From Nocardia alni (GTDB taxonomy: Bacteria; Actinomycetota; Actinomycetes; Mycobacteriales; Mycobacteriaceae): a DNA stretch of 59,830 nucleotides. Shown here piece by piece: positions 34,473 through 43,889 of this stretch (its first letter is position 1; each line of letters begins with the position of its first letter). The DNA is taken from NCBI RefSeq assembly GCF_019038435.1, contig NZ_JAGPOX010000047.1, positions 1 through 59,830 of the forward strand, given 5' to 3'. The notes below the pieces were generated by a model that had not been told where the DNA came from, did not search any database, and was given only the letters and a program-made list of their open reading frames with translations. A program made the position numbers and the translations under genes.

Positions 34473-35663
34473 GTGGTCATGACGTTCGAACTCCTCCGGG
34501 AACCCGGGCCGGTCCCGTCGCTCGCCGCGCCGGCCCGGGATACACCGGCGCCGGAGTGGACGAGCCCGAGCCGGCGCGAGCCCGAGCGGCCCGCCGAGCC
34601 GTCCTCGGGTGAATTCAACCGCGCCCGAGGCGATTTCGGCATCGACATGCTGGTCGTGCACCTCGACGGCATGGTCGACGGCGTCCACCGCTCCCCCTCG
34701 CTCGACGCACCCCAGGTGGTCGCCGCGCTGCCGGTGCCGCGGCTGGACAGCCGGGACCCCAGCTGCGCGCTGCTGGCCAACCTGCAGCACACGCATGCTC
34801 GCCATGCCCTGAACATGCTGCAGCGCATTCCCTTCCGCGCCGACGCGAATCCGAGCGTGCCGGGCTCCTTCGAATTCGAGGCGTCCCTCCAGCTGATCCG
34901 GGTGCTGCTCGAGCTGGGTGAGACGCGAACCGCCCGCGCCGCACTGGAATCCCTGCGGCCGCACTGCGTCGGCGACTGGCGCATCGCCTGGTACACCGCG
35001 ATCGCCGCGCGGCTGGACACCGAGTATCGAAGGGCACACCGGCAATTCGACATCGTGCGGGCGATGCTTCCGGACGAGTCCGCGCCCAGTCTGGCGATGG
35101 CCGCGACAGCGGAGCTGCTGGTGCGCTCGCGCGGACCGTACGCGGACGGCGACGACTGGCAGCAGGCGTCGATCGAGAACTACCGGCGCGCATGGCAGAC
35201 CGATCGCCGCGCGGCCAGTGCCGCCTTCGGCCTGGCCCGGCGGCTGGCCGAGGGCGGCGCGATCCCGGCGGCGATCGCCGTGCTGGACGAATTACCCACG
35301 GCCTCACCGCATCGCACCACCGCCGGGCTGGCCGGATGTCTGCTGCAGGTCTCGGTCCCCTTGCATCGGCTCACCGAGAAGGATCTGCGGGTCGCGGCCG
35401 GACGGCTGGCCGACCTGTCCGGCACGCCGCGCTATCTGCCGACCCGCGTCGTGCTGCTGTGGGCGACGCTGGCGTGGCTGCTGGCCGGTGGGCAGGTGCG
35501 CGATCCGAAGAAGGCGATCCTCGAGACCCCCGCGACCGAATCGGGGCTGCGGTCCGGTCTCGAGGCGGGCCTGCGCGCACTCGCGCGCACGGCCGACGAC
35601 ACCGATTACCGAATCCGCCTGGTGGATTTGGCGAATCGTGTCAGACCACGCACGTGGTTATAA
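34473..35663 (+). CDS. Kinase-less PknG homologue: PknG C-terminal TPR region as a stand-alone protein
   Basis: A 396-residue protein collinear with the part of PknG that follows its kinase domain. FGIDMLVVHLDGMVDGVH matches the 'FGtDlLVaHtD...dG' segment after the kinase; DWRIAWYTAIAARLDTEYRR, AMLPDESAPSLAMAATAELL and AASAAFGLARRLAEGGAIPA match the TPR repeats; LRSGLEAGLRALARTADDTD and LVDLANRVRP match the C-terminus. No rubredoxin motif or kinase motifs (VAIK, HRD, DFG) occur within it or upstream. The N-terminal 45 residues are Pro/Arg-rich. Start GTG 34473 or ATG 34479; neither has a clear ribosome-binding site. PknG controls central metabolism through GarA, so this could be a scaffold or competitor. 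That role is inference. Confidence 0.75.
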   Translation: MVMTFELLREPGPVPSLAAPARDTPAPEWTSPSRREPERPAEPSSGEFNRARGDFGIDMLVVHLDGMVDGVHRSPSLDAPQVVAALPVPRLDSRDPSCALLANLQHTHARHALNMLQRIPFRADANPSVPGSFEFEASLQLIRVLLELGETRTARAALESLRPHCVGDWRIAWYTAIAARLDTEYRRAHRQFDIVRAMLPDESAPSLAMAATAELLVRSRGPYADGDDWQQASIENYRRAWQTDRRAASAAFGLARRLAEGGAIPAAIAVLDELPTASPHRTTAGLAGCLLQVSVPLHRLTEKDLRVAAGRLADLSGTPRYLPTRVVLLWATLAWLLAGGQVRDPKKAILETPATESGLRSGLEAGLRALARTADDTDYRIRLVDLANRVRPRTWL

Positions 35664-35692
35664 GGCACTAACAGTTCGGAAGGATGCAACTC

Positions 35693-36019
35693 ATGGGCAC
35701 GTGGAGTGTGGGATCAGTGGTGCTCATCACGCTCGCCGGCTGCGGATTCGCGTTGGTCGGGCTCTCACTGCTGTGGTCCGCCCGACCACGCCGGGCCACC
35801 ATCGCCGGCCATCGGACCCCCCTGGCCCGCCGCGAGGCCAAGACCTGGAGCTGGCCGCCGGGATGGTCGTGCTCGAAACCCGATCGCGCCCTCACGGTCG
35901 CCGAGGCCCACCTCACCATGCAGATGCACCGCGAACACTCGTGCGCCCGCAAGCGCGCGGCGTTCGAGACCCTGATCACGGCGGGGCGCATCACACCGGA
36001 CTCGTCCCGGCTGTACTGA
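35693..36019 (+). CDS. Small single-pass membrane protein of unknown function
   Basis: A 108-residue product with one N-terminal membrane helix (VGSVVLITLAGCGFALVGLS then LLWSA) followed by a basic cytoplasmic tail. I do not recognise the family. ATG 35693 has GGAAGG 9 nt upstream; an ATG inside that site at 35684 is less likely. It begins 29 bp after the PknG-like gene and is probably in the same transcript. Confidence 0.55.
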   Translation: MGTWSVGSVVLITLAGCGFALVGLSLLWSARPRRATIAGHRTPLARREAKTWSWPPGWSCSKPDRALTVAEAHLTMQMHREHSCARKRAAFETLITAGRITPDSSRLY

Positions 36020-36044
36020 CCGAGCTGCGCAGCCATGCAGAGGT

Positions 36045-36152
36045 GCGAGGCAAACGGGACGACACCGGAGGTCAGCCGGAGCGACGGCCGACCCCAGCTC
36101 CTGCTCGGGCTGGGGGGCGAGGCGAACGGGACGACACCGGGGGCCAGCCGGA
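36045..36152. repeat. 36-bp direct repeats, 72 bp apart
   Basis: 36045-36080 (GCGAGGCAAACGGGACGACA and onward) recurs at 36117-36152 with four differences. The rest of 36020-36495 has no recognised gene. Confidence 0.75.
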
Positions 36153-36495
36153 CCGGATCCGCGAGCGATGACGTCCGCGTCGAGGGCCCCGATACGTCCG
36201 AATCTAGCCGTCCAGCCACCACGGCTCTCATCCGAGGTCGGCGGGGTCGTCTTGCCGACAGGCGGGATCGTGCGGACAACGTCCGTTCGATCCCGCCGCG
36301 TAGGCATAATCGGGCCTGTCCCCGCTCTTCGGCGCTGTCGCCGGAACCTGCCGATCGGTGTCCGACTCGTCTCGCACTGATACGCCGAGTTCCTCCTGTC
36401 GCGACGAACGAATCCGTCCACCCGGTACGCGACAGACATCCGCGCCTCGCCTAGCCTCGAGTGACCGGACATCACACAGGAAGGCCGGCGCTGCC

Positions 36496-37530
36496 ATGGA
36501 GATCGCGGTCGGGCTCGATCAGGGCCTGGGATTGTCGTGGGACGAACATCGTGAGCTGGCGCGGCATGCCGCTCGGCTCGGTTATCAGAGCGTCTGGACC
36601 AATGCCGGGATGGGCCGCGATCCGCTGCACGTCTGCGCGCAGTGGTCGGTGGCCAGCGCGGAGGTCGTGCCCGGCGGCATCGGCACCGGGATATCCGTGC
36701 TGCCGGTCGGTCAATGGTCCGTGCCCGCGCTGGCGGCCAGCGCGGCGGCGGTCGGCGAGATCAGCGGCGGGAAATTCGTGCTCGGCATCGGGTCCGGCGC
36801 GTTGCACACCCCGTTCTACCGCCGGTCACTGGGCCTGCGCGACGACCTGCGCCCGCTCGGCACGATGCGCGAATGGCTGGAAACCCTGCGTCCCCTGCTG
36901 GCCGGACAGACCGTCGAACACGAGGGTAAGGCCGTCACACTGCACGGCTTCGCACTCGCCTCGGCCCCGAACCGGGTGCCGGTGATACTCGGCGCACTCG
37001 GCCCGAAGATGCTCGCACTGGCAGGACAGGCCGCCGACGGCGCGTCGTTCAACTGGTGCACCCCCGAACAGGTGGCGGCCAACCGCGAGGTCGTGGCGCA
37101 GGGGGCGAGGGCGGCCGGTCGCGACCCGGGCGAGGTCACCATGACCGAGTACATCCGCATCTGCGTGGACGACGATGTGGACGCGGCCCGCCGCGCCCTC
37201 GTCGAGGCGCTCATAGGGTATGCGCTGGCCTGGCCCGGCGTGAACAAGGAACTCGGCTACCGCGGCCACTTCGGCCGGATGGGCTTCGACGAGGTGCTGA
37301 CCGACCTGGAAAACCGCCGCGACCAGGGTGCGTCCCAGGACGAGCTGATCGATGCGTTCCCCGACGAATTGGCCACGCAGGTCGGCTATTTCGGCCCGGC
37401 CTCCGGCGCCGGCGCCGCATTCCGCCGTATGGCAGAGGGTTTGGACAGCGCGATCGTCCGGGTGGTGCCCGCGCGACCGGGAGTGGACGCCGTGACCGCG
37501 GTCATGGACGCATGCCGGCCGACCCCGTAG
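36496..37530 (+). CDS. LLM class F420-dependent oxidoreductase (second of three)
   Basis: A 344-residue luciferase-like TIM barrel. MEIAVGLDQGLGLSWDEHRE, HAARLGYQSVWTNAG, GIGTGISVLPVGQWSVPALA, SGGKFVLGIGSGALH and RVPVILGALGPKMLALAGQA are typical. It likely uses F420; its substrate is unknown. ATG 36496 has AGGAAGG about 10 nt upstream. A longer open frame from 36358 has no family match. Confidence 0.87.
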   Translation: MEIAVGLDQGLGLSWDEHRELARHAARLGYQSVWTNAGMGRDPLHVCAQWSVASAEVVPGGIGTGISVLPVGQWSVPALAASAAAVGEISGGKFVLGIGSGALHTPFYRRSLGLRDDLRPLGTMREWLETLRPLLAGQTVEHEGKAVTLHGFALASAPNRVPVILGALGPKMLALAGQAADGASFNWCTPEQVAANREVVAQGARAAGRDPGEVTMTEYIRICVDDDVDAARRALVEALIGYALAWPGVNKELGYRGHFGRMGFDEVLTDLENRRDQGASQDELIDAFPDELATQVGYFGPASGAGAAFRRMAEGLDSAIVRVVPARPGVDAVTAVMDACRPTP

Positions 37531-37595
37531 ATCCGCTCCGCTGAAAGATCGGACACTGTCTCGATAGATCCGGATATCCCGCACATGCACAGGGC

Positions 37596-37795
37596 GGATC
37601 TATCGAGGCTGTGCGCTGCGATCCGCACCGGTTACAGCTGATCGGACCGAATACACCGCCTGCGGCTGAGACGGCGAATTCTGAAGTCGCTCATCGGATC
37701 CATCGAGGCTGTGCGCTGCGATCTCCGGGTTGCCGCTGATCGGACCGAATACACTGCCCGCGGCTGAGACGGCGAATTCTGAAGTCGCTCATCGG
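37596..37795. repeat. 100-bp tandem duplication
   Basis: Two copies, 37596-37695 and 37696-37795 (ATCGAGGCTGTGCGCTGCGA at 37602 and 37702; GACGGCGAATTCTGAAGTCG in both). The flank to 38037 has no gene I can support, though a + frame from ATG 37851 starts like a protein (MTSTDAAVPAAPLAPPEFAD) and soon becomes non-descript; it could be a gene-start remnant. Confidence 0.85.
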
Positions 37796-38037
37796 TTGCC
37801 GGACGGCATCTGGTACAGCAATCGCCACGCTCAACCTGACGATAGGGTTATGACCAGCACCGATGCGGCAGTGCCAGCGGCGCCGCTTGCGCCGCCGGAA
37901 TTCGCCGATCCAATCACCCCCCGACAGGGTCGAGGGGCGTCCTGTGCCGCCCGACACCTGGGGAGTATCCGGGCCAATTGTATTCCAGCACCGGCACTGT
38001 GGACAGAGCTCGATCCTGGCATGCCGAGCCTCGCGAG

Positions 38038-38232
38038 TCAGTCCTCGACGCCGATCGCCAGCGCGGGGCAGATGGCCGCGGCCTCGCGGACTCGATCGGC
38101 CAGCTCCGCCGAAGGCTCGGCGTTCAGCAGCACGACGATTCCGTCCTCGTCCCGCTGGTCGAAGACCTCGGCCACGGCCAGCACGCACTGGCCGGAGCCG
38201 ATGCACTTCTCCTGGTCGACAGTTACTTTCAT
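38038..38232 (-). CDS. Ferredoxin, 3Fe-4S type (P450 partner)
   Basis: A 64-residue ferredoxin. MKVTVDQEKCIGSGQC gives the CxxxxxC pattern (the middle Cys is replaced by Gly, as in 3Fe-4S proteins) and AAAICPALAI holds the last Cys-Pro. It passes electrons to the P450 encoded 12 bp upstream. A GAAAGG site lies 7 nt before ATG 38232. Confidence 0.9.
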   Translation of the reverse strand: MKVTVDQEKCIGSGQCVLAVAEVFDQRDEDGIVVLLNAEPSAELADRVREAAAICPALAIGVED

Positions 38233-38244
38233 GGAAAACCTTTC

Positions 38245-39486
38245 TTACCAGGCGACCGGAAGCTCATAGACGCCATAGACGAAACCATCGTGTTTGAACT
38301 GGATCTGCTCGAATTCGGTGGCCAGGCGCAGGGTCGGGATGCGCCGGTACAGGGTGCCGTAGACGACCTGGAGCTCCATCCGCGCCAGCGGCTGGCCGAG
38401 GCATTGGTGCACACCGAATCCGAACGCTACATGACGACGCGCGTCGCGGCGCAGGTCGAGCCGGTCGGGATCGTCGAAGACCTCGGGATCGCGGTTGCCG
38501 ATGTCGTTGGCCAGGACGATGCCCTCACCGGCCCGCAGCGTCACGCCGTCGACCTCGACATCCCCGGTCAGCGCGCGGCGGCGACCGGTGTGCGTGATGT
38601 TCAGGTAGCGCAGGAGTTCCTCGACCGCCGAGGCGAGGGTGGCCTGGTCCGGGGAGTCGTGCAGAATCGCCAGCTGGTCCGGATGCTGGAGCAGCGCAAG
38701 GGTTCCCAGTGCGATCATATTGGCGGTCGTCTCGTGGCCGGCGATGAGCAGCAGGCGGGCCAGCTGGGCCGCGTCCTCGCGGGTCAGCTCGCCGGTCGAG
38801 ATCCGCTGCACCGCGAGTTCGGACAGCAGATCGTCCTGTGGGTCGGCGACCTTGCGGCCGACCAGCTCGTCGAGATACTCGTGCAACCGCTGCGAGGCCG
38901 CCGCGCGCACATCGGGCGGTGTGTCGCGCTTGATCAGCACGCGGGTGTTGGTCTGGAAGAAGTCGTGGTCGGCGTAGGGAACGCCCAGCAGGCGGCAGAT
39001 CACCAGGGAGGGCACCGGCAGCGCGAACGCCTCGACCAGATCGGCGGGATTCGGCCCGGCCAGCATCTGGTCGATCAGCTCGTCCACGATCTGCTGCACC
39101 GCCGGGCGCATCGCCTCGACCCGCTTGATCATGAACGGCGCGGTCACCATCCGGCGCAGCCGCGCATGCTCCGGATCGTCCATCGAGATGAAGCTCAGCC
39201 CGGGACGCTGCCCGTCGGGCTGCGCGATCGGCGCCGCCTGACGAGGAAATCCGGGTGCGTTGACATCGGCGCTGACCCGGGGATCGGCCAGCAGTCTGCG
39301 CTGGTCCTCGAAGCGGGTGACCAGCCATGCCTCCTGCCCGTCCCAGACCTTGACCTTGCGCAGCGGCCCCTGCTGTTGGTAGTCGCGCAGCTCACTGGGC
39401 GGGTCGAACGGGCAGTTCGCCGCGCGCGGCATCGGGTATTCGGGGAGTTCGTCGGCGGACGCGTCAGTCGGGATCATCGTGGTCAT
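38245..39486 (-). CDS. Cytochrome P450 (CYP105-like)
   Basis: A 413-residue soluble bacterial P450. It has I-helix LLIAGHETTANMI near residue 245, K-helix EELLRY near 287, and haem-binding FGFGVHQCLGQPLAR with the Cys ligand near 355. The C-helix region MDDPEHARLRRMV is present. The overall pattern resembles CYP105 enzymes, which hydroxylate varied hydrophobic compounds. ATG 39486 follows GGGAG by 7 nt. It is co-directional with the ferredoxin (12 bp) and the upstream LLM gene (140 bp). Confidence 0.92.
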   Translation of the reverse strand: MTTMIPTDASADELPEYPMPRAANCPFDPPSELRDYQQQGPLRKVKVWDGQEAWLVTRFEDQRRLLADPRVSADVNAPGFPRQAAPIAQPDGQRPGLSFISMDDPEHARLRRMVTAPFMIKRVEAMRPAVQQIVDELIDQMLAGPNPADLVEAFALPVPSLVICRLLGVPYADHDFFQTNTRVLIKRDTPPDVRAAASQRLHEYLDELVGRKVADPQDDLLSELAVQRISTGELTREDAAQLARLLLIAGHETTANMIALGTLALLQHPDQLAILHDSPDQATLASAVEELLRYLNITHTGRRRALTGDVEVDGVTLRAGEGIVLANDIGNRDPEVFDDPDRLDLRRDARRHVAFGFGVHQCLGQPLARMELQVVYGTLYRRIPTLRLATEFEQIQFKHDGFVYGVYELPVAW

Positions 39487-39626
39487 TCGTTATCTCCCAG
39501 CACTTTTCGGACTTTCGAGAAACTTTCGACGGCCGGTCGTACCACCACGATAGGCCGAACCGGGCGGCGGCGCAGCGTTGCGCCGTCCACCCGGTCGATT
39601 CCTCGAACTTGCTGTGCCCGAAACAT

Positions 39627-40715
39627 TTACACCGGACGCCCCACGGCGGCGTCGCGCTCGGCCGCGGTACAACGCCTGCGTACGTCGGCGGCCAGATCCG
39701 CGGCCGCCTCCGGATCCAACCCCGCGGGCCGGAACGACATCCGGGTGAGCAGACCGCCGAAGCGAGCGGCCAACCGCTCCGGAACCTCGTGTACAGCTGC
39801 GATGACCGCGAATTCGGCAAGGATGTCGTCGGTGATCAGCCGCGACATCTCGGTCCAGCGACCGGCCTTCGACAGCGCGGTCAGCTCCTCGCTGAGCCCC
39901 TCCCAGCCGTGCAACTCGAACAGTCCGCGGTAGGAGGGGGTGGAGGCGTAGAACGCGATCCGCTCACGCAGGGCCGGAATCTCCTGGGCCATCTGCTGAT
40001 CGGAGCCGGTGACCACGAACGGCGTTGCGACGATATCGAATCCACTCGTGACCGAACCGTCCGGAACCGCCTCGCCCGATGTCACACCGCCCGGGGCCGC
40101 GGTGGCGCGCACCCGGCCCGCTGCCAGCGCGGGAAGCGTGCGTTCCCTGATCCACCGCGCGGTGGTGAACCCGTGGCACAGGAACCCGTCGGCGACCTCG
40201 CCGGCGACCCTGGTCATCGCATCGCCCACACCTGCCACCAATATCCGTGGCGGATCGAGATCGGTTGCGGGCGAGGCGAAGTCGCGCGGCATCAGGGTAT
40301 GGCGATAGTACTCGCCCTCGAAGCGCAGCGGGCTGCCGTCACCCCAGGCCGCCCAGATCGCGCGCAGGGCCAGCACATACTCACGCATCTGCGGCGCGGG
40401 TCGTCCCCAGGGCATCGAGAACCGGCGCACCACATGCGCTTTCACCTGCGATCCCAGCCCCAGCCACATCCGGCCGCCGGAATGCTGCTGCAGATCGGCG
40501 GCGGTATAGGCCAGCGTCATCGGCGAGCGGGCGAAGGCCACGGCGATGGAGGTCCCCAGGTCGATACGGTCGGTGGCCTCCGCGGCCAGTGCCAGCGGCA
40601 GGAACGGGTCCTGGTTCATCTCCCCGACCCACAGGCCGTCGTAGCCGCGGCGTTCCAGCCGCCGCGCCTGCGCGGTCGCGCCGGCCAGTCCCCCGATCGT
40701 CGCGTCGACCTTCAC
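39627..40715 (-). CDS. LLM class F420-dependent oxidoreductase, TIGR03617-like (third of three)
   Basis: A 362-residue luciferase-like enzyme. VKVDATIGGLAGATAQARRL, GLWVGEMNQDPFLPLALAAE, AVAFARSPMTLAYTAADLQQ and GGRMWLGLGSQVKAHVVRRF fit the TIGR03617 group common in mycobacteria. GTG 40715 has AGGAG 6 nt upstream; the longer frame from 40913 has no match. It probably begins the LLM-P450-ferredoxin transcript and is divergent from the enoyl-CoA hydratase gene. Confidence 0.87.
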   Translation of the reverse strand: MKVDATIGGLAGATAQARRLERRGYDGLWVGEMNQDPFLPLALAAEATDRIDLGTSIAVAFARSPMTLAYTAADLQQHSGGRMWLGLGSQVKAHVVRRFSMPWGRPAPQMREYVLALRAIWAAWGDGSPLRFEGEYYRHTLMPRDFASPATDLDPPRILVAGVGDAMTRVAGEVADGFLCHGFTTARWIRERTLPALAAGRVRATAAPGGVTSGEAVPDGSVTSGFDIVATPFVVTGSDQQMAQEIPALRERIAFYASTPSYRGLFELHGWEGLSEELTALSKAGRWTEMSRLITDDILAEFAVIAAVHEVPERLAARFGGLLTRMSFRPAGLDPEAAADLAADVRRRCTAAERDAAVGRPV

Positions 40716-40879
40716 CTCGTGCTCCTGCGTCCGGGCTGTCGAAAGCCTCCTCGAATGCGGTCCGAACGGACCGGGCCTGTGCCGGCGAACCGGCCGAACA
40801 TCACATCCGGTGGGCGCCACCTTCGGGACCAGCCCGATGGCACCCCGGCAGCGGTGCCATCGTATCAGCCTGTCGAGAG

Positions 40880-40914
40880 TACTGTATCGCAGTATCGATA
40901 ACGTGATTCTCACC
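40880..40914. promoter_or_regulatory. Small dyad in the LLM/enoyl-CoA hydratase divergent region
   Basis: TACTG (40880-40884) and CAGTA (40890-40894) flank TATCG. Just downstream lies GATAACGTGATTCTCACC, which shares GATTCTC with the dyad in the P450/acyl-CoA dehydrogenase region at 45486-45524. This may be a shared operator; the evidence is thin. Confidence 0.3.
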
Positions 40915-40925
40915 GGAGGTGGCCG

Positions 40926-41756
40926 ATGTCCGAAGTAGTCCTCGTCGACGTCGCGGATCGGGTCGCCACGCTCACGCTGAACCGCCCGGCCGCGCGAAAT
41001 GCCCTCAATCGCGAGCTCATGTACCAGCTATGGGACGCCGTACGCGCCGCCGACGCGGATGCGGCGGTCGATGTCATGGTGCTGACCGGCGCGGATCCGG
41101 CCTTCTGCGCCGGTGTCGACCTGGCCGAGGCCTCGGGCCGTAGCGAGCCCTCGGCGCCCGTTCGCGCGCCCGGTGCGGGTCCGGAGCGAGATGTCAACGG
41201 CCTGTTCCGTTTTCTGCCGCCGACCGGTAAGCCGATCATCGGCGCGATCAACGGACCGGCCGTCACGGGCGGTCTCGAGATGGCCCTGCAGTGCACCTTC
41301 CTGGTGGCCTCGGACCGCGCCCGCTTCGCCGATACACACGCCCGTGTCGGCGTCATGCCCGGCGGCGGCGCGACCGTGCTGCTGGAGGCCACCGTCGGCG
41401 TACGCAAGGCACTCGAACTGTCGCTCACCGGCAACTTCCTCACCGCCACCGAGGCTTTGCGCCTGGGCTTGGTGAATCACGTGGTCCCGCACGAGGATCT
41501 GCTGCCGTTCACCCGAAAACTGGCCGCCGACATCGCAGGCAACGACCGCCATGCGGTACAGAAGCTACTTCAGCACTACCGCCGCGTCACGAACGCCGCG
41601 ACCCTCGACGAGGCCCACCTCCTGGAGGGCATACTCGCCGAAACCTGGCAACCGGGCATCAGCCGAATCGCCGAGCGGCGTGCCGAGGTCACCGAGCGCG
41701 GGCGAGCGCAGCTGTCCGGCGACCCCACGAGAGGAAACCCTGACCATCCGGCCTGA
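40926..41756 (+). CDS. Enoyl-CoA hydratase/isomerase family protein
   Basis: A 276-residue crotonase-fold enzyme. VATLTLNRPAARNALN, LTGADPAFCAGVDLAE (oxyanion hole), GPAVTGGLEMALQC (second oxyanion element, with the first catalytic Glu position kept) and FADTHARVGVMPGGGAT are recognisable. The second classical Glu (QPE in rat hydratase) is replaced: the region reads DTHARVG. So it may be an isomerase, hydrolase or other crotonase rather than a true hydratase. GGAGG precedes ATG 40926. The acyl-CoA ligase gene is convergent with it. Confidence 0.87.
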   Translation: MSEVVLVDVADRVATLTLNRPAARNALNRELMYQLWDAVRAADADAAVDVMVLTGADPAFCAGVDLAEASGRSEPSAPVRAPGAGPERDVNGLFRFLPPTGKPIIGAINGPAVTGGLEMALQCTFLVASDRARFADTHARVGVMPGGGATVLLEATVGVRKALELSLTGNFLTATEALRLGLVNHVVPHEDLLPFTRKLAADIAGNDRHAVQKLLQHYRRVTNAATLDEAHLLEGILAETWQPGISRIAERRAEVTERGRAQLSGDPTRGNPDHPA

Positions 41757-41909
41757 TCACCCGACGCATGACCTGATGCCTCGGCCGATGCCCGGCCGGG
41801 AGCCGGAGCCCCCCAGCGCGAGAACGACGGGGCCGCAATACATCCGCTGGACCCGCGGCGGGATGGCACGGCCATGGCGATGACCTGGGATGACAGAGTT
41901 CGAATCCCC

Positions 41910-43520
41910 TCAGATCACGAGGTTGGCGTGGCCCTCCCAGTACTGCTCGCGTAGGCGGCGCTTGTACAGCTTACCGTTGGGGTCTCGCGGCAGCTCGGTC
42001 ACGAAGTCGACCGTGCGCGGGCATTTGTAGGCGGCCAGTTCCGCGTGGCAGGCGGCGATCAGAGTCGCGGCGGCGTCCGGCCCGGCCGACGACTGGTCTA
42101 CCAGTTGCACAACGGCCTTCACCGACTCGCCCATCTCCGCGTCGGGCACGCCGATGACCGCGACGTCGGCGACGGACGGGTGGGAGGCGAGCACGTTCTC
42201 CGCCTCCTGCGGATAGATGTTCACGCCGCCGGAGATGATCATGTGCGACTGCCGGTCGGTCAGATACAGGTAGCCCTCGGGGTCGAGATAGCCCATGTCA
42301 CCGAGGGTGCGCCAGCCCTTCGGATGGGTGGCTGCGGCCGTCTTCGCGGGATCGTGGTGGTATTCCGAACCACGTCCGCCGGCGAAGTACACCACGCCGA
42401 CCCCACCCGGCGGCAGGTCCGCGCCATCCTCGTCGACGATGTGACACTCCTGTAGCGGCCTGCCCACCGACCCCGGATGACTCAGCCACTCCTCTGCGGA
42501 TATATGCGTACTGCCGATATCCTCTGTGCCAGAATAATATTCGCTGATGATCGGCCCCCACCAGTCCAGCATCTGCCGTTTCACCGGCACGGGGCACGGC
42601 GCCGCGGCATGTGTGACGTCGACCAGGCTCGACAGGTCGTATCGCTCGCGTACGTCCTCGGGCAGCCGCAGCATACGAATGAACATGGTCGGCACCATCT
42701 GGGCATGCGTGACCCGGTGACGCTCGATCAGCTCCAGGCATTCCAGCGCGTCGAAGCGCTCCATCACCACGACCGTCGCGCCCAGCCGGTGCCACGACAT
42801 CGAGAACACCAGCGGTGCGGCGTGATACAGCGGAGCCGGGGACAGATACACCGCGCCGTCGCTGATCCCGCTCATCAGTAGCCCCCGTGCGATGAGCACC
42901 GGACCGGATTCCGGATCACCCAGCGCCGTGGCCGGAAGCGGTTTGCGAATCCCCTTGGGCGCACCCGTCGTTCCGGACGAGTACAGCATGTCCCGGCCCT
43001 CGCACTCGGCCGAGCCCAGGGGCTCCGCCGACGAATCGCGCAGGATTGCCCGGTAATCCTCGAAACCCGGCAGTTCCCCCGCGGCGCAGATCCGCGTGGT
43101 GATTCCGGACAGGTCCAGCCCGGCGACCACGTCGGCCATCGCGCCGCTGGACACCAGTGCGGTCGCGCCGCAGTCGTCCAGAATGTATTGCACCTCGGCG
43201 GCTTTCAGATGCCGGTTGATCGGGGTGTAGTACAGCCCGCTGCGCTGCGCCGCCCAGGCGATCTCCAGGTACTCTCGATTGTTCTCCATCAGGATCGCGA
43301 GATGACCTCCCACCTCGAGCCCGCGTTGCCGCAGCGCTCGCGCGAGCCGGATGGACCGCTCCTCGAGCTGCGCGTAGGTCACCACCTCGCCGCTGCTCGC
43401 CATCACGATCGCCGCCCGATCGGGGGATCGCTCGGCGTGCCAGCGGGGTGTCATATCGGGTTGCGTCCCCGCGCCGCCCTCGCCTGTCGCGGAATCTCCG
43501 CCGGAACGGTCGTCCATCGA
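41910..43520 (-). CDS. Acyl-CoA synthetase (AMP-dependent, FadD type)
   Basis: A 536-residue adenylate-forming enzyme. The P-loop motif is LYSSGTTGAPKGIRKPLP near residue 183, followed by EYYSGTEDIGSTHIS, the hinge GYLYLTDRQSHMIISGGVNIY near 425 and the catalytic Lys in PRDPNGKLYKRRLR near the C-terminus. It activates a carboxylic acid to its CoA thioester with ATP. ATG 43520 follows GGGGA; an in-frame ATG 43565 would add 15 residues. The flank 43521-43889 has only a 19-bp duplication (43745-43782) and no gene. Confidence 0.92.
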   Translation of the reverse strand, partial: SMDDRSGGDSATGEGGAGTQPDMTPRWHAERSPDRAAIVMASSGEVVTYAQLEERSIRLARALRQRGLEVGGHLAILMENNREYLEIAWAAQRSGLYYTPINRHLKAAEVQYILDDCGATALVSSGAMADVVAGLDLSGITTRICAAGELPGFEDYRAILRDSSAEPLGSAECEGRDMLYSSGTTGAPKGIRKPLPATALGDPESGPVLIARGLLMSGISDGAVYLSPAPLYHAAPLVFSMSWHRLGATVVVMERFDALECLELIERHRVTHAQMVPTMFIRMLRLPEDVRERYDLSSLVDVTHAAAPCPVPVKRQMLDWWGPIISEYYSGTEDIGSTHISAEEWLSHPGSVGRPLQECHIVDEDGADLPPGGVGVVYFAGGRGSEYHHDPAKTAAATHPKGWRTLGDMGYLDPEGYLYLTDRQSHMIISGGVNIYPQEAENVLASHPSVADVAVIGVPDAEMGESVKAVVQLVDQSSAGPDAAATLIAACHAELAAYKCPRTVDFVTELPRDPNGKLYKRRLREQYWEGHANLVI

Positions 43521-43744
43521 ATCCCCACTTTCCCTCGGGCCAGCGGCGTGTGGATCCGCCCGCACAGCAATTGCCCAGCGCTACACCGTATCCCGCGCAC
43601 CACACGATGCCGGGCACAGCTGTAGTATGCCGCCGTCGTGGCCAGCTCGTTGCGACTGCGCGCATTTCGACACGTCAGCTGGTCGTTCCCAGCCCGCACC
43701 CGCCTCACCGCTACGCCGGGCCGAGCGGGAGGCATCCTCGCGGC

Positions 43745-43782
43745 GCTCGAGGCCGACTCACCGGCTCGAGGCCGACTCACCG
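43745..43782. repeat. Perfect 19-bp tandem duplication
   Basis: GCTCGAGGCCGACTCACCG at 43745-43763 is repeated at 43764-43782. Confidence 0.8.
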
Positions 43783-43889
43783 GGAGTGGCCCCGTCCGCG
43801 CCGAACGCCGACATCGGCGAGCGAGCTGCCACCTTGGCGTGCCGCCGACCGGAGTCCCGGTTTCGGATTCCAGCCGGCAGCACGCGACA

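Noticed and set aside
41860..41930. A possible tRNA T-arm (GAGTTCGAATCCCCTC)
   Set aside because: No matching acceptor, D or anticodon arms could be drawn upstream, and it lies in the gap between convergent genes.
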